DNA from: Zizania palustris
Lineage: Eukaryota > Streptophyta > Magnoliopsida > Poales > Poaceae
Assembly (NCBI GenBank): GCA_019279435.1
Contig: JAAALK010000079.1
Location: 110,234,664-110,298,663 of the forward strand
Reading direction: 5' to 3'
DNA: 64,000 bases
The notes under the pieces are model-generated. The model ran no database searches. It was not told the origin of the DNA and saw nothing but the letters and a program-made list of their open reading frames with translations. Below, piece after piece: positions 12,001-21,198 of this stretch (positions within the stretch are counted from its first letter, which is position 1; each line of letters starts with the position of its first letter). Position numbers and translations under genes: made by a program.

Positions 12001-14431
12001 CTGCGGACATCTTCCGGAGCCCTTGTCGAACAGGCCGGGCCTTCGGGTTTACAAGCAAACTGTGCTCAATAATATCCCGATCGACTCCGGTGATATCGTC
12101 GTCAGACCAAGCGAAAACATCCAAATTTTCTTCTACGACCTTTTCCAAGGAAGTTGCAACTTCAGGAGGTAAATCTTTACCAAATTGAAATGTGTATTCT
12201 TTACCATCTTTGACAATGACCTTCGTTGCAATCTCTCCTTCGGGACTTGGTCTTGGAAATGACTTCTTCGAAGCTTCGGAGGAGGCTGAAAAAATTTCTT
12301 CATTATCTTGGACACTGTTTACTTGCCTCGGATCAAGAGGAGGACCATGACCATATTCTGCCCTCCGAGCCATGGCTTGATCTCCGAAGATTGTCAGGAC
12401 TCCTGCTTGTGTGGGCATCTTAATGCACAAGTAGTTGTGATGCGCCACAGCTCCGAACTGATTCAACATGCCCCGTCCGAAGATGACATTATAAGCATAC
12501 GAGGCATCTACCACATCAAAGATAACTTCTTCAGTTCGTGCTAGTAAACCTTCTCCGAAGGTTACTTCCAGGCCTATCTGGCCGAGTGCATCAAGCGGAG
12601 GTCCTGCGAAGCCTTGCAGAGGACGAGCCGCTGGGAGAAGATGCTTCCGGGAAATGCATAACTGATCGAAGGCTTGCACAAATATGATATCTGCCGAACT
12701 ACCTCCGTCAATTAGCACCCTTCGGACTTCAGTCCCTGCAATATCAGCAGTGATAACCAATGGATCTGCATGCGGGAACTTAATACCAGCTGCATCCTCC
12801 GCAGAGAAAGATATTGGAACATGAGACCACTCCGGCATTGCAGCTGCAGATGACGAAGTCCCAATATGGCCTACTTCCCGAACGTACTCTCTTCGCTGTC
12901 TCTTGGACATGCTTCCGAGGGTACCTCCTCCGGAGATAGGGAGAACTACTCTCTTTCCTCTATCTTGCCCTTCTTCTTGCTTCGGAGGTGGCATAACATT
13001 GGCCACCGGAGGATGCCATGCAGCATCAAAATTTTCTATCCGCGCCACAGCCTGGACCGGCTCTGGGCGCACTGCTGCTGCTGGACTTCGGTCGGTACTA
13101 CCTCGACCCGAAGTTCTCTCCAAGTATTCTCCCCGAAGGGTAAGAATAGCCTTGCAAGTGTCAGTTGCATGGCTTCGATTCTCTCCATGAATACAGCAAA
13201 AAAGGGTCTGGCCCTTGCCAGCCGTTTTCCCTGGCGGCCTCCAGCCGCTGGACTTGTTCCCCGCAGACTGTGGAGCTCTTGGTGCAAACTTCTGTGAGGG
13301 TGCAATGTTTAAGACTTCAGAGCGAGGGTGCTTTTGCCCTCTTCTTCTATCATGTTGCACTTCGAAGACTGGTTCTTGCGGCTGTGCCGAAGTCTTCAAC
13401 TCTGCTTTAACTTCCGTCAATACTGTCGAAGTAGCAGTAGTCCTCCGAAGCCAACCTTCTTCTGACTTCGAGTACTCCTCGAAGTACGACATCAACTGTG
13501 ATACTGTGGTGATGCTCTTCCGATGCAATTTATCCAGAAGGCCTTTATGACTGACGCCTTCCCGAGCCGCATCAACCACTGAGGATGTAGACAGCCCCCG
13601 GATTTGCGACTTCGTGTCAGCGAAGCGCTTGAAGTACTGTCTCAATGTTTCTCCGGGGAGCTGCTTCACTTGGAAAAGGCTCCCTGTTGACATGGGGGGC
13701 ACGAAGGTGCCCTGAAAGTTACTTATGAACTTCCTCTTCAACTGTGACCAGGAAATGATTGATCCTGGCTTTAAAGACCAGAACCATCTCAACGCCACTC
13801 CTTGAAGAGCTAATGGGAAGCACTTCGCCATAGTCTCTCTGTCTCCGCCGCTAGCCTCGATCGCTAGGGCATAAGAACGCGCAAACTCACTGGGATCTTC
13901 GTCTCCGGCATACTTGCAAAGCTTCGAAGTTTTGAACTTCGGATTGAAGCGAACCTTCTGAAGCTCAGGATGCAATGGAGATTCATTGTCGTAAGAGGCG
14001 TTCTCCGGGGCTTCGGGATAATCAAGATCGTCGTCTTCGGGCACTTCGGGGATAGCTGGGGTGGCTTGAGAGCGAAGTCTGTTCGCAGCCTCTTGTCGCC
14101 ACCTCGCTACCTCCGCCTGAAGATTGGCCATTTGAGTGGCCATGTCTCCAAGGCTATCTTCATCTCCTCCGGAAGGACCTTCCGGGTCTTGAGAACTGGT
14201 ATGATCAGTTCGAATCAGAATAGAGGGTGGCGGAGTGGCTCCGGGCGGTCGGAGTATGGAAGGGGTTGGCGGAGAGGTATCATATCCTCGAGGGATAGAA
14301 GCCCCTTGCGGAGTTTGAGGTGGAGGGATAGTCGAAGACCCTCCGACTTCGACTGTGTCGAAGGGTATCTCTCCGGAGATCCGAGAGGACCTCCGAGTAG
14401 GATTGCGAGGTGCGCTCCGCTTAGGAGGCAT
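9035..14431 (-). CDS. Gag-pol polyprotein of Tat-1
   Basis: One uninterrupted frame of 1798 codons from ATG (MPPKRSAPRN). Domains in order: gag with the retrotransposon-gag core (about 150-330; FPLALQGVALRWFWSL) and a nucleocapsid-like CCIHGENRSHATDTC; aspartic protease (LIDGGSSADI, about 575); reverse transcriptase (820-1000; YMDD about 954-957); a degenerate RNase H whose expected TDAS is LYLAAT (about 1115); an archaeal-type RNase H (YSDGA about 1241, EYEGIL, KTDSQI, AENVQADILA); integrase with an HHCC zinc site (from about 1458) and D, D, E at about 1527, 1588 and 1625 (GMDLIGPFP, TVDNGTQF, NGAVERANGN). No chromodomain is seen. It converts the element's RNA to DNA and integrates it. All key residues are present, so the copy looks competent. 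Confidence 0.96.
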   Translation of the reverse strand: MPPKRSAPRNPTRRSSRISGEIPFDTVEVGGSSTIPPPQTPQGASIPRGYDTSPPTPSILRPPGATPPPSILIRTDHTSSQDPEGPSGGDEDSLGDMATQMANLQAEVARWRQEAANRLRSQATPAIPEVPEDDDLDYPEAPENASYDNESPLHPELQKVRFNPKFKTSKLCKYAGDEDPSEFARSYALAIEASGGDRETMAKCFPLALQGVALRWFWSLKPGSIISWSQLKRKFISNFQGTFVPPMSTGSLFQVKQLPGETLRQYFKRFADTKSQIRGLSTSSVVDAAREGVSHKGLLDKLHRKSITTVSQLMSYFEEYSKSEEGWLRRTTATSTVLTEVKAELKTSAQPQEPVFEVQHDRRRGQKHPRSEVLNIAPSQKFAPRAPQSAGNKSSGWRPPGKTAGKGQTLFCCIHGENRSHATDTCKAILTLRGEYLERTSGRGSTDRSPAAAVRPEPVQAVARIENFDAAWHPPVANVMPPPKQEEGQDRGKRVVLPISGGGTLGSMSKRQRREYVREVGHIGTSSSAAAMPEWSHVPISFSAEDAAGIKFPHADPLVITADIAGTEVRRVLIDGGSSADIIFVQAFDQLCISRKHLLPAARPLQGFAGPPLDALGQIGLEVTFGEGLLARTEEVIFDVVDASYAYNVIFGRGMLNQFGAVAHHNYLCIKMPTQAGVLTIFGDQAMARRAEYGHGPPLDPRQVNSVQDNEEIFSASSEASKKSFPRPSPEGEIATKVIVKDGKEYTFQFGKDLPPEVATSLEKVVEENLDVFAWSDDDITGVDRDIIEHSLLVNPKARPVRQGLRKMSAERAALAKDEVEKLLKAGIIREVAHTEWLANPVFVRKKSSGKWRMCIDFTSLNKACPRDPYPMPRIDQLVDSTAGSELLSFLDAYSGYHQIWLKREDEIKTSFVTPSGVFCYVRMPFGLRNAGATFSRLVAKALGHQLGRNVEAYMDDIVIKSALKHQHSLDLAETFNSLRACGIHLNPEKCIFGAKAGKLLGYLVSSRGIEASPTQITALQKMAPPENLKQVQKLTGRLAALSRFLSRSAERSLPIFKALKGSEDFAWTPECQKSFEDIKDYLSNLATLTVPIADETLLLYLAATGSAVSAVLVREADINGKLVQNPVYFVSEALSGAKTRYSKLEKFVYALIMASRKLRHYFLAHNVIVPTSYPLGDMLRSKDSTGRIGKWAVELAPFGISFLARTAIKSQVLADFVAEWTPPAKLTSEKSDDGVWTIYSDGAFQASGAGIGAVLFSPSGQRAMYSARLNFKSTNNIAEYEGILLGLRKARALGATRIIIKTDSQIVAGHVDKSFQVRHPQLAKYLEEIRKIEAHFKGISIRSIPRAENVQADILAKAAAGAVDVPDEAFYEELNVPSVPQVASAKILCIPNADWKDSIIELLQGGTNLPEEPQLSRLKLRARNYQLINGILYKAGVCSPLLRFISQAEGQEILREIHEGLCGSHLAPRALAGKTLRQGLYWPTITADAESLVRTCQGCQWMGRRSDRPPTALQVIAPVWPMARWGMDLIGPFPLAKGNLKFAVVAIEYFSKWVEAEPLTAITSNNVQKFFWKNIICRFGVPRYLTVDNGTQFNAEPFRKFCEDLGIQLCFAAVRHPQSNGAVERANGNILSGLNRRIVGLSKGLWTEELPKILWSIRTTQTRSTGFTPFRLLFGDEAMTPTELKGGSFRSTEPDIEEERQASLDLSEETRLRAVANLSKYHQQTKTWYDPKVKLSELRPGHLVLRSIIAPGKLGNKWEGPYLIVRSGRPGSFKLANLEGEELAHTWHAEHLKRYFA

Positions 14432-14473
14432 GATGTAAGAAGTTGGTAGAGAACGAAGTTTTTTGGACTAGGT

Positions 14474-14491
14474 TCCCCACGGACGGCGCCA
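14474..14491 (-). other. Primer-binding site of Tat-1
   Basis: TGGCGCCGTCCGTGGGGA begins two bases inside the 5' LTR end. Its first eight bases (TGGCGCCG) match the sites complementary to tRNA-Asp in other Gypsy elements; the tRNA identity is inferred. Confidence 0.75.
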
Positions 14492-14493
14492 AC

Positions 14494-14987
14494 TGTTGGC
14501 GTAAAAGATTACGCTAACAGGTTTCTGTAGAAAAGAACTAACAAACGAAGTGTTTGCGAAGCAAACTGTTCTAAGCCTCCGAAAGGATAATAGCTTAGAA
14601 TAGTTCGAAAGTGTGTATTGAATCACTTGTAATCGGTCCCTATTACAGGGTGAAATGGGGGGTATTTATAGGCCTAAACATTAAGGAAAAGACCTATTTA
14701 CCCCTCTATTACAACCGACATTAAGGAAACTATTCGGTTTCCTTAATAGGGCTAAAATGGTAAAAGACTAATCTAATAGGATAGAAGATAAGTCTTCCAT
14801 CTTAGCTGGCAGAAAAGATCCTGAAGGGCTTTGGTTCGAAGACATTCTTCGAACTAGTGCCTGTCTTCGGGCTTCGAACCAGGTTCTGGGCATCTTCGAA
14901 GATGGTCTTCGGACAATCTTCGAACTGGTTGGCTGTCTTCATGCTGCTTTGGCAATAACCCCGAAGATGAGATATTTTCCCCCAACA
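14494..14987 (-). repeat. 5' LTR of Tat-1
   Basis: 494 bp, same ends as 3362-3855, with one visible difference between the two. The TATA box for gag-pol transcription is the complement of TATTTATA near 14663-14670. Confidence 0.95.
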
Positions 14988-14992
14988 CCATC

Positions 14993-16770
14993 TTTTTCCC
15001 AATCTGCTAGCTCTATGTTCTCCAACAGATACACTATCCATCAAGCCCTGGTAAAGATCTGCACAAATCTTCTTCTGATTGTATAAGAAGTAATTCAGTC
15101 GAGACGTTTCAATTTTTATGTAGGTATCAACTACAAACTATTGGAATAGACGTCTCCCATGCAAGACCGTGTTGAAGATTCCACTACGCATCTGGAATTT
15201 ATAGCAATAATACTCGCGCATCGAAACAAAAAACTTACTGGTAGTATCTACAAAGCAAAGAGAAATCGGTTAGGTGATTACCGTATGGATTAATAGTATC
15301 ATAATAACATGAATACGAGTCACTTAGCTAACCTGAGTTGTCAGCATTTCTTTGTCGGGTTGTACTTATCTGACCAATGTCAATACCTTCTCTCGGTATA
15401 TCAGAATGCCAACCGAGCTCTGCTCTTGGAAAAAATAGGGGGTATGACAAAGGGTCGTAGCACCCATCACTCAGTCTAATTGAATAGTAGTTGTTGTTAT
15501 TGCCAAACAAGGTGATGCTACGATCAAAATGTTTATTAATATCATTCCCCTCAACCCACACAGCAGCAACCTCTGATGTTAATGGTCTGTTATAAGTTCT
15601 CTGGTCTAGCTTATAGTCCATATTTAGCACAATACGATATTCATCAATGTCTTCAACCTGTCCTAGGCTTCTGAATGTTTCAGAGTAGGGATTATCTCTC
15701 AAAATATGTACCAAACATCTAATAATAGATATGTCCCTTTCTCTATATATCTCATCTCGAGCACGACGGAAACGATGTGATAAGCTAGGATCATCATCAT
15801 AGAAGTACAACTGCAAGTGGCTAGGTTCATTGTCTCCATTTCCAAAAGAATGTATGTTATGGTACATTTGCCCATGCGCTTTAAATGTGTACACTCCATC
15901 CCTTGCACTTGCGAGGTTCTTGTCATAATCACAGTACATTGTGGTGAAGGAAAAATGACTGTTGAAATATATAATATTCTCCATAAAGTGTTGTGATTGA
16001 ATGTCTTCACCTGTGTACAACCGTCGAAGCTCCTCAGGTGGCTCAGGCATTTGAAGTTTGACCTTGCCATTCATACAACAAAATCCTGGTGGCTCATATT
16101 CAAACCTCTTCGCACCACAATGACGACAGTCTGGCTGAGTCTTTAAAAAGTGAGCGCTACCAGGTAGGTTCTGGTAGACAACGTCGGCTGTATCGAGGTT
16201 GTTAGATCCTATCTCAGAGGCATGTGGTGTATTACGAACAACACAGTTTGGACTAAGAGTTCTTCTTCTTGCTCGATTTTGTTGGTTACGTTTTTCCCGC
16301 ATAACCTGCCTTTGCTCATCTGTCATACTTACTGAATATCGTTGGTTCTCTCGCCTCGCTTGCCTCTGTTCATCCGTCATACTTGCATATCGAGCTTTAT
16401 CGCTTGCACGTCTTTTGTTTTGTTGCTCTGATGTCAAGCTTGCATAGCGTGCTCTTTCACGTGCATGCCTTATCTCAGCACGATCTATCGATCGGTCAAG
16501 TTGGGTTTGTTGAACAGATGGAATTGCTTGTTGCTCTTGTGAGTCGATAGTTGGAGTTGCTACTATAGCAGAATTTGCACCTGCACAAAGTTTATGTAAT
16601 CACATGAGACATAATTTTTGCTATTAGTAATTGCACAACCCACATTGCAGTAGTTTATACCATTAGAGGTTTGTACTTGAAATAATCCCACTGATGTAAG
16701 GGTACTTTGCGTTGGAACAACAAATGAGGACGGTGGTCGATATGGCACATTTTCACCGTCCGATGAACTT
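14993..16770 (-). pseudogene. Helitron Rep/helicase gene, 5' part (broken)
   Basis: N-terminal part of the protein continued at 312-3361. Modelled exons on minus are about 16673-16770 (start not resolved), 15333-16583 and 14993-15247. The introns show GT-AG ends (AACTCAG|GTTAGC and TTTGTAG|ATACT). The main exon has the Helitron N-terminal Arg/Gln-rich repeats (MTDEQRQARRENQRY type), a Cys/His zinc-binding segment (CRHCGAKRFEYEPPGFCC), and the start of the Helitron_like_N domain. The 14993-15247 exon carries MREYYCYKFQ, an in-frame TAG at 15138-15140 where the family usually has Gln, then LYQGLMDSVSVGEHR. It runs directly into the Tat-1 insertion site. The nonsense codon fits a single C-to-T change. 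Confidence 0.85.
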
Positions 16771-17401
16771 TCCGATGGAGTTTGTGATGGTTGTCGAATA
16801 CAAATTCAAGAAGGGCCGTGAGGCAAATTGTTACAGCGATTTCTCTTTTGTCTATGACGACCATCAATAACTAAAAATTTAAAATGAGTACACATTTTCA
16901 GACAATAATTTTAGTGTAATGTTGTAGCACAAATATCTGAATAGACAAATAAACATGATAAATTAGGCGCATAAAATATAATAACCTTCTTTCCCCTCTC
17001 TCCTCGCTATATTTTTTGACATGGTTGATAGCTTTGTTATCGCGGCGTCGAGCGACCTATTGATTGCATAATTGGTTAACCACCAAACAAACGATACTTG
17101 AGTGGAAACATTAGAGATGGAACATGATTTTAATTCAGATAAGTGTTTGAGTTTTTAATTTATTTTCTTGGTACCAAAGAGTGATTTAGAATACTTGTTT
17201 TGGATGAAAGGGTTATTTTGAGGGTTAGGATCACAAATTTGTTATTTAAATAGGGCATTGGATGATTATTAATCATGATTGGATCTGGAGATTGTGTCAG
17301 AGGAAAGAAAATATTCTTCAAGGTTAGGAATGAGAGTATTACAGTGAATGATGTTTTTAGATTGTAAATAAGCGTATTTGAATTTGAGCCCTATTCCAAT
17401 A
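16771..17401. other. Helitron intergenic region between Rep and RPA genes
   Basis: AT-rich, with no convincing coding exon. It may hold the promoter or first untranslated exon of the Rep/helicase gene and the 3' end of the RPA-like gene lies beyond it; no motif could be assigned. Confidence 0.4.
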
Positions 17402-17575
17402 CAAATATTACATTGAAATAACTTCAAAGGGAATACACAATAGATTCAACGAATGATCACAAAACCAAATACCACATTCAAATAACTTCAAAGGGAGTAC
17501 ACAATAGATTCAACGAAAAGAACACAAAAACCAAATATTACATTCAAATAACTTCAAAGGGAGTACACAACAGAA
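17402..17575. repeat. Three tandem copies of a roughly 64-bp unit
   Basis: Three imperfect units share AAATAACTTCAAAGGGARTA followed by CACAAYAGA and ACGAA, starting near 17402, 17467 and 17531. They lie just beyond the stop of the RPA-like gene inside the Helitron, and no coding role is apparent. Confidence 0.8.
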
Positions 17576-17650
17576 ATAAACACAAAACATCCGAATATGG
17601 GGAAGTACATAAACAACGCACACCACAATACACACACAAGACTGTAACAC

Positions 17651-19016
17651 TATGGACAGTCAGATCCAAAAATTGTTGCAAAATATCTCCATCTAGCTTC
17701 CATGAACCTATTCACAAATCTTAGATCCATAGTTCCTGAACTCACACGTTGCCGTAAGTTTGCATTTATATTTCGAAGAAAAATAATTAACAATATCTAT
17801 AATATTATGTGATGTATTGCTATTATTCTTATATTGTGTTTGTATTGTTGGAACTACTTACTTTGCAAAGGTAGTGTGGCTGGATGAATCGGATTAAACT
17901 TGACTGTAGTGTGTTCTGAAGTCTCTAAACATCCTATTGCCAAGTAGAACAAATATTAGTGTAATTCATCACTATATCTTTATGAATGATAAAATGGGTT
18001 AAGACTGAATTACGGTGCTTCTTGTGAAGTCGAAGCATGGTTCCTAAAACAATGTGGTTGTTACGATGAGCTTCTGTCCATTCGAACATGTGATTAGTGA
18101 GGGAGTCACCCCAAATTCCAACAACCATCATGTTCAAGCTAAAAAAGATGAAATGTTTATTAGCTTTCGATTTGCAACAACAATGTGATTGTTTATGACG
18201 ATATAAGTGGTTGTATCTAACTTATGAATTACCTAGTGTCCATCAGTGTTATCTCCCTATATAGACCTCCAATATGTTCCAATTTCCCCCAATAGACAAC
18301 CACTCCAGCTATGTCTGTGCAAATAATCATATCACGCTATAAGTAAGACAACTATTTTTTTAAACTATGCATCGCCGATTTAATTTATGAACGTACCCAT
18401 AAACGTTTTATTCAGACGAATCCACGCGTCATGAAACGTCAATAGATATTTTGGATAGGGATGGAATTGGATTGGAAGAATGTATGGCTCAACTATTGTA
18501 TTTCTTCGAAGAGAACCTTCATAGGCATGGGCAATGCTCCGATAGTACAGTGCCTCTTCAAGATTGGGTTGAAAATATAGACAATGAATAGTATAACATT
18601 ATCCTTCATTTAGGAGAATGTTAAACCTATGAACTTCCTCCCGCTCCCATGCAATGACTTCTATTTTAGCACCCTACGTACAATATTAGGGTTTAGAATA
18701 TGTCACATGTTCACTACTGTGTAAGATTTAGTCCAACGTATGTGCAACTTACAGTAATATCCATTAAAATAAATCGTTGTTTTTCTCCATGTTCATCAGG
18801 GTGAAACTTAACATCTACTCTGGCGACGACACTCCATAGATGGCCTATGTGCTCGAACTCTATCTCATCAAATTTCATAAACCTTAACAAAAAAATAAAA
18901 TTTAGAACATCTTTCATCGTTGCAGCAAAATTGGTTTTAGTAATATAGGCTCACCTAGGTACCACCTCATTACGAGTTGGACGGTCGGCGTAAGTTCTCT
19001 TTCGCATGCCAGCCAT
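17651..19016 (-). CDS. Helitron RPA-like single-strand DNA-binding protein
   Basis: Multi-exon gene on the Helitron coding strand. ATG is at 19014-19016 (MAGMRKRTYADRP). Exon 1 is 18955-19016 and exon 2 18753-18882, joined in frame through GT-AG (KFDEIEFEHIGHLWSVVARV). Exon 3 starts at 18673 (GAKIEVIAWEREEVHRFNIL). Further exons near 18420-18570 (IVEPYILPIQFHPYP) and 17930-18140 (MMVVGIWGDSLTNHMFEW) follow, and the last ends at TAG 17651-17653 (MDLRFVNRFMEARWRYF). This matches the OB-fold RPA1-like (DUF223) proteins of plant Helitrons, thought to protect single-stranded DNA in rolling-circle transposition. One junction near 18600 is unresolved because the direct reading meets a stop. Whether the gene is intact is therefore open. 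Confidence 0.7.
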
Positions 19017-20350
19017 TTAATATATCTAAGAAATTCAACTATATTATAATGTTTTATTTTGTGGAATTATTTGACAAACCAGATATAAACACATTATTTG
19101 ACAAATAGAATAGAAACACATGTAAGAATAAAAATAGGGGAACATCTTTACAGAATAAAAAGGGGAAAATATTAAAGAAATAAACAGGATAATTCATCAA
19201 AAAAATGCCAAAAATTCAAAAAATACAGAAACACAATTATGAAATATATAGAAAATTATAAAAAAATCATGAAAATGCTGAAAAACATTAAGAACAGTGG
19301 TACTGAACATGATGAATCATACAAAAGTTTCCTCACATCTAAATTTACTTTATCTTAATTTTGGGCATTTTTCTTATTTTATAGGCAATAATAAAAAAGA
19401 AAATGCAATTATAAAATTATAGAAATTATAAAAAAAACAGCTCACACAGTACAGTGAACAGGCCAAAGTAACTTGGGCCCAAGACGTGATTTTGTACTCT
19501 TTTGTGTTTATATTGGCTGATGTTTTTATTGGTTGTTGCTTTTATTCTATATATGTTTTGTGTTTCTCATGTAATAATTGGAGAATGTCACGATAATTAG
19601 GTTTGCAATGATGGTATTATTACTAATAGGAAATGAACATCTCATAAGCAGATAAGCTAGAGATAAATCAGGTTTAAACCATGCACATCCTATATCAGAT
19701 TCATGAACCAGATGTGCCTAAATGCTACAGCATAAAAATTTAGATAGGTACAATAGTGGTATCATTAGCAGTAAGAAATAAAAATAGTTCATTAAGAAAC
19801 AAAAAACAATTATTTTCTAATGTGGTTCAAATTTAATCGACAAAATATAAACTTAATAAGGTGGATGAACAAAATTATGATTAAACAGTGGTTGCACAAC
19901 GAAATTCTTAATAAGGTGGATGAACAAAATTATGATTAAACAGTGGTTGCACAGTGAAATTCTTAAACAAAATAGCACATGTTTAATCAGCATAAAAATC
20001 AGTAAAATTATTCTGAATTTTTAATGACTTAAAAAATTTTACTCTCTAATTTAAATAAGACGTTGGTCTTATAAAAATCAGAAAACATCATAGAAAAGCT
20101 CTAAAAATTCTCATAAAATTCAGAATAATACTACTGAATGTGATGAAATTTACAAAATTACCCCGGCATCAATCTTAATTTTATCTGATTTTTGGGCAAT
20201 TTTCTTATTTTCCAGAGAATAAACAAAACAGTAAATCAATTCTTTAATTCTGGAAAATAAAAAAGAATTTCGGCCCAAACAGTGCCACGGTCCGGCCCAA
20301 AACCGCATTTCGGCAGGCTGACTGAGTCCTGGGCCTAGGCCAGGCATTCG
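19017..20350. other. AT-rich Helitron 5' region, no gene seen
   Basis: Upstream of the RPA-like gene. AT-rich with many A-runs; the ORFs here are short and unsupported. It contains a perfect-looking tandem duplication, listed separately. It probably includes the promoter of the RPA-like gene. Confidence 0.5.
19852..19961. repeat. Tandem duplication of a 55-bp unit
   Basis: Two copies of a unit starting CTTAATAAGGTGGATGAAC, at 19852 and 19907. They are nearly identical, differing at the end (CACAACGAAATT versus CACAGTGAAATT). Confidence 0.85.
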
Positions 20351-20459
20351 GCGTGCGCTCGCGCACGCAACCTAGGCCTGGGCCAGGATTTGGCTCCCCC
20401 GCCTGGGCCGCATCGGCACCCGGTAGCTGCTGGCCATCGGATCCAATCCGACGGCTGAG

Positions 20460-20800
20460 CGCTATTGTCGCCCGTATAAAAACCGTCACCGTGCCGGAAA
20501 CCCTAAACCTAAAACATTTCTCTCCTCCCCCTTCGGTCCCGAGCGCGAGAGCGGCGAGCGGAGCGCGCGGCGCACGGCGGCGGCGGCCCACGACGGCGAC
20601 GGCGACCGGCTAGCTCGCTGGAGCACCGCGCTCACCCGAGGGTGAGCGGGGCTCCGTCGAGCTAGCCCGGGCGGCCAAAACCCGAGGGTCCCGAGAGGGT
20701 TCGCCGGCCTCTTCCTGGCCTCCGGCGAGCGGCGGAGGGGTCCCGGCCACCGGCGAGCGGCGGCGCCACGACCCGAGAGCCAAGGTGAGACCCCGGCCCC
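20460..20800 (+). promoter_or_regulatory. Gene-like promoter and first-exon region inside the Helitron
   Basis: On the plus strand, opposite the Helitron genes, the TATA-like TATAAA (20475-20480) is followed by ACCCTAAACC-type telo-box motifs, a CTCTCCTCC pyrimidine patch, a very GC-rich leader (CGGCGGCGG tracts) and a donor-like CCAAG|GTGAGAC at about 20783. This is the look of a grass gene promoter plus untranslated first exon, and Helitrons are known to capture such pieces. No downstream coding exon was recognised, so the donor gene is unknown. It could instead be part of the Helitron's own 5' region. Confidence 0.35.
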
Positions 20801-20815
20801 TTACTCTTAGTTTAG

Positions 20816-20849
20816 GGTTAGGGTTAGGGTGAAAACCCTAACCCTAACC
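20816..20849. repeat. Perfect hairpin made of telomere-like repeats
   Basis: A 15-bp perfect stem (GGTTAGGGTTAGGGT, 20816-20830), a GAAA loop (20831-20834) and the complementary arm (20835-20849). The units are TTAGGG, with one TTTAGGG just before. Related AAACCCTA telo-box motifs occur at 20500 and 20985. Confidence 0.85.
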
Positions 20850-21074
20850 ATCAGATTTTGTTTTTGTTTGTTCTGATGTTCTGTTTTCCTCTCTTACCCG
20901 AAGGCGGACACGGACCCGGTGAGCGGCGGCGCGATGACCCGATGGTGGAGCGGGCGAGCGGCGTCGAGCGACGATGAGCATTAGGGTTAGGGTTTGAGCA
21001 GAGGGAGAGAGCAGAGGGGAGAGAGCAGAGAGGTAGAGGGGAGGGTTCTGGGTTATGAAGAGGGGCGCACAGGG

Positions 21075-21129
21075 CTTGGTCCAGGCAGTTGCGCTGCGCT
21101 CGGACTTGGTCCAGGCAGTTGCGCTGCGC
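21075..21129. repeat. Two copies of a 30-bp GC-rich unit near the Helitron 5' end
   Basis: CTTGGTCCAGGCAGTTGCGC starts at 21075 and again at 21105, period 30. Together with GCGCGC-rich sequence to 21190 it forms the subterminal GC-rich zone of the Helitron. Confidence 0.75.
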
Positions 21130-21198
21130 GCGATGCGCGGGAAGGGGGGCGCGCGGGCGAGGCAGGAGGGGGGCGCGCTGCGCGCGGTGCGGACGGAC

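Larger units (their letters stand above)
3362..14987 (-). mobile_element. Tat-1: complete Ty3/Gypsy Tat-lineage retrotransposon
   Basis: An 11,626-bp element, with its 5' LTR on the right (14494-14987) and 3' LTR on the left (3362-3855), flanked by the 5-bp duplication CCATC (3357-3361 and 14988-14992). It interrupts the Helitron Rep gene. On the minus strand, internal order is PBS, gag-pol (9035-14431), spacer with tandem repeats, antisense gene (on plus, 4320 onward), PPT, 3' LTR. By eye the LTRs differ at one position (A3526 versus G14658). With the usual grass LTR rate of 1.3e-8 per site per year, that is on the order of 0.1 million years. The Tat-lineage call rests on the second, archaeal-type RNase H in pol and on the extra antisense frame before the 3' LTR. 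Confidence 0.95.

Noticed and set aside
12866..13297. Plus-strand frames opposite gag-pol of Tat-1 (and the matching minus-strand frames in Tat-2)
   Set aside because: Shadow frames of a strongly supported 1798-codon gene; they lack introns, promoters or domains, unlike the true antisense gene.
17402..17575. Possible CRISPR-like array
   Set aside because: Three imperfect head-to-tail copies without distinct spacers, in a plant Helitron; a simple tandem repeat.
20812..20850. Possible telomere or chromosome end
   Set aside because: Only a few TTAGGG-type units forming a hairpin inside a Helitron, with ordinary element sequence on both sides.
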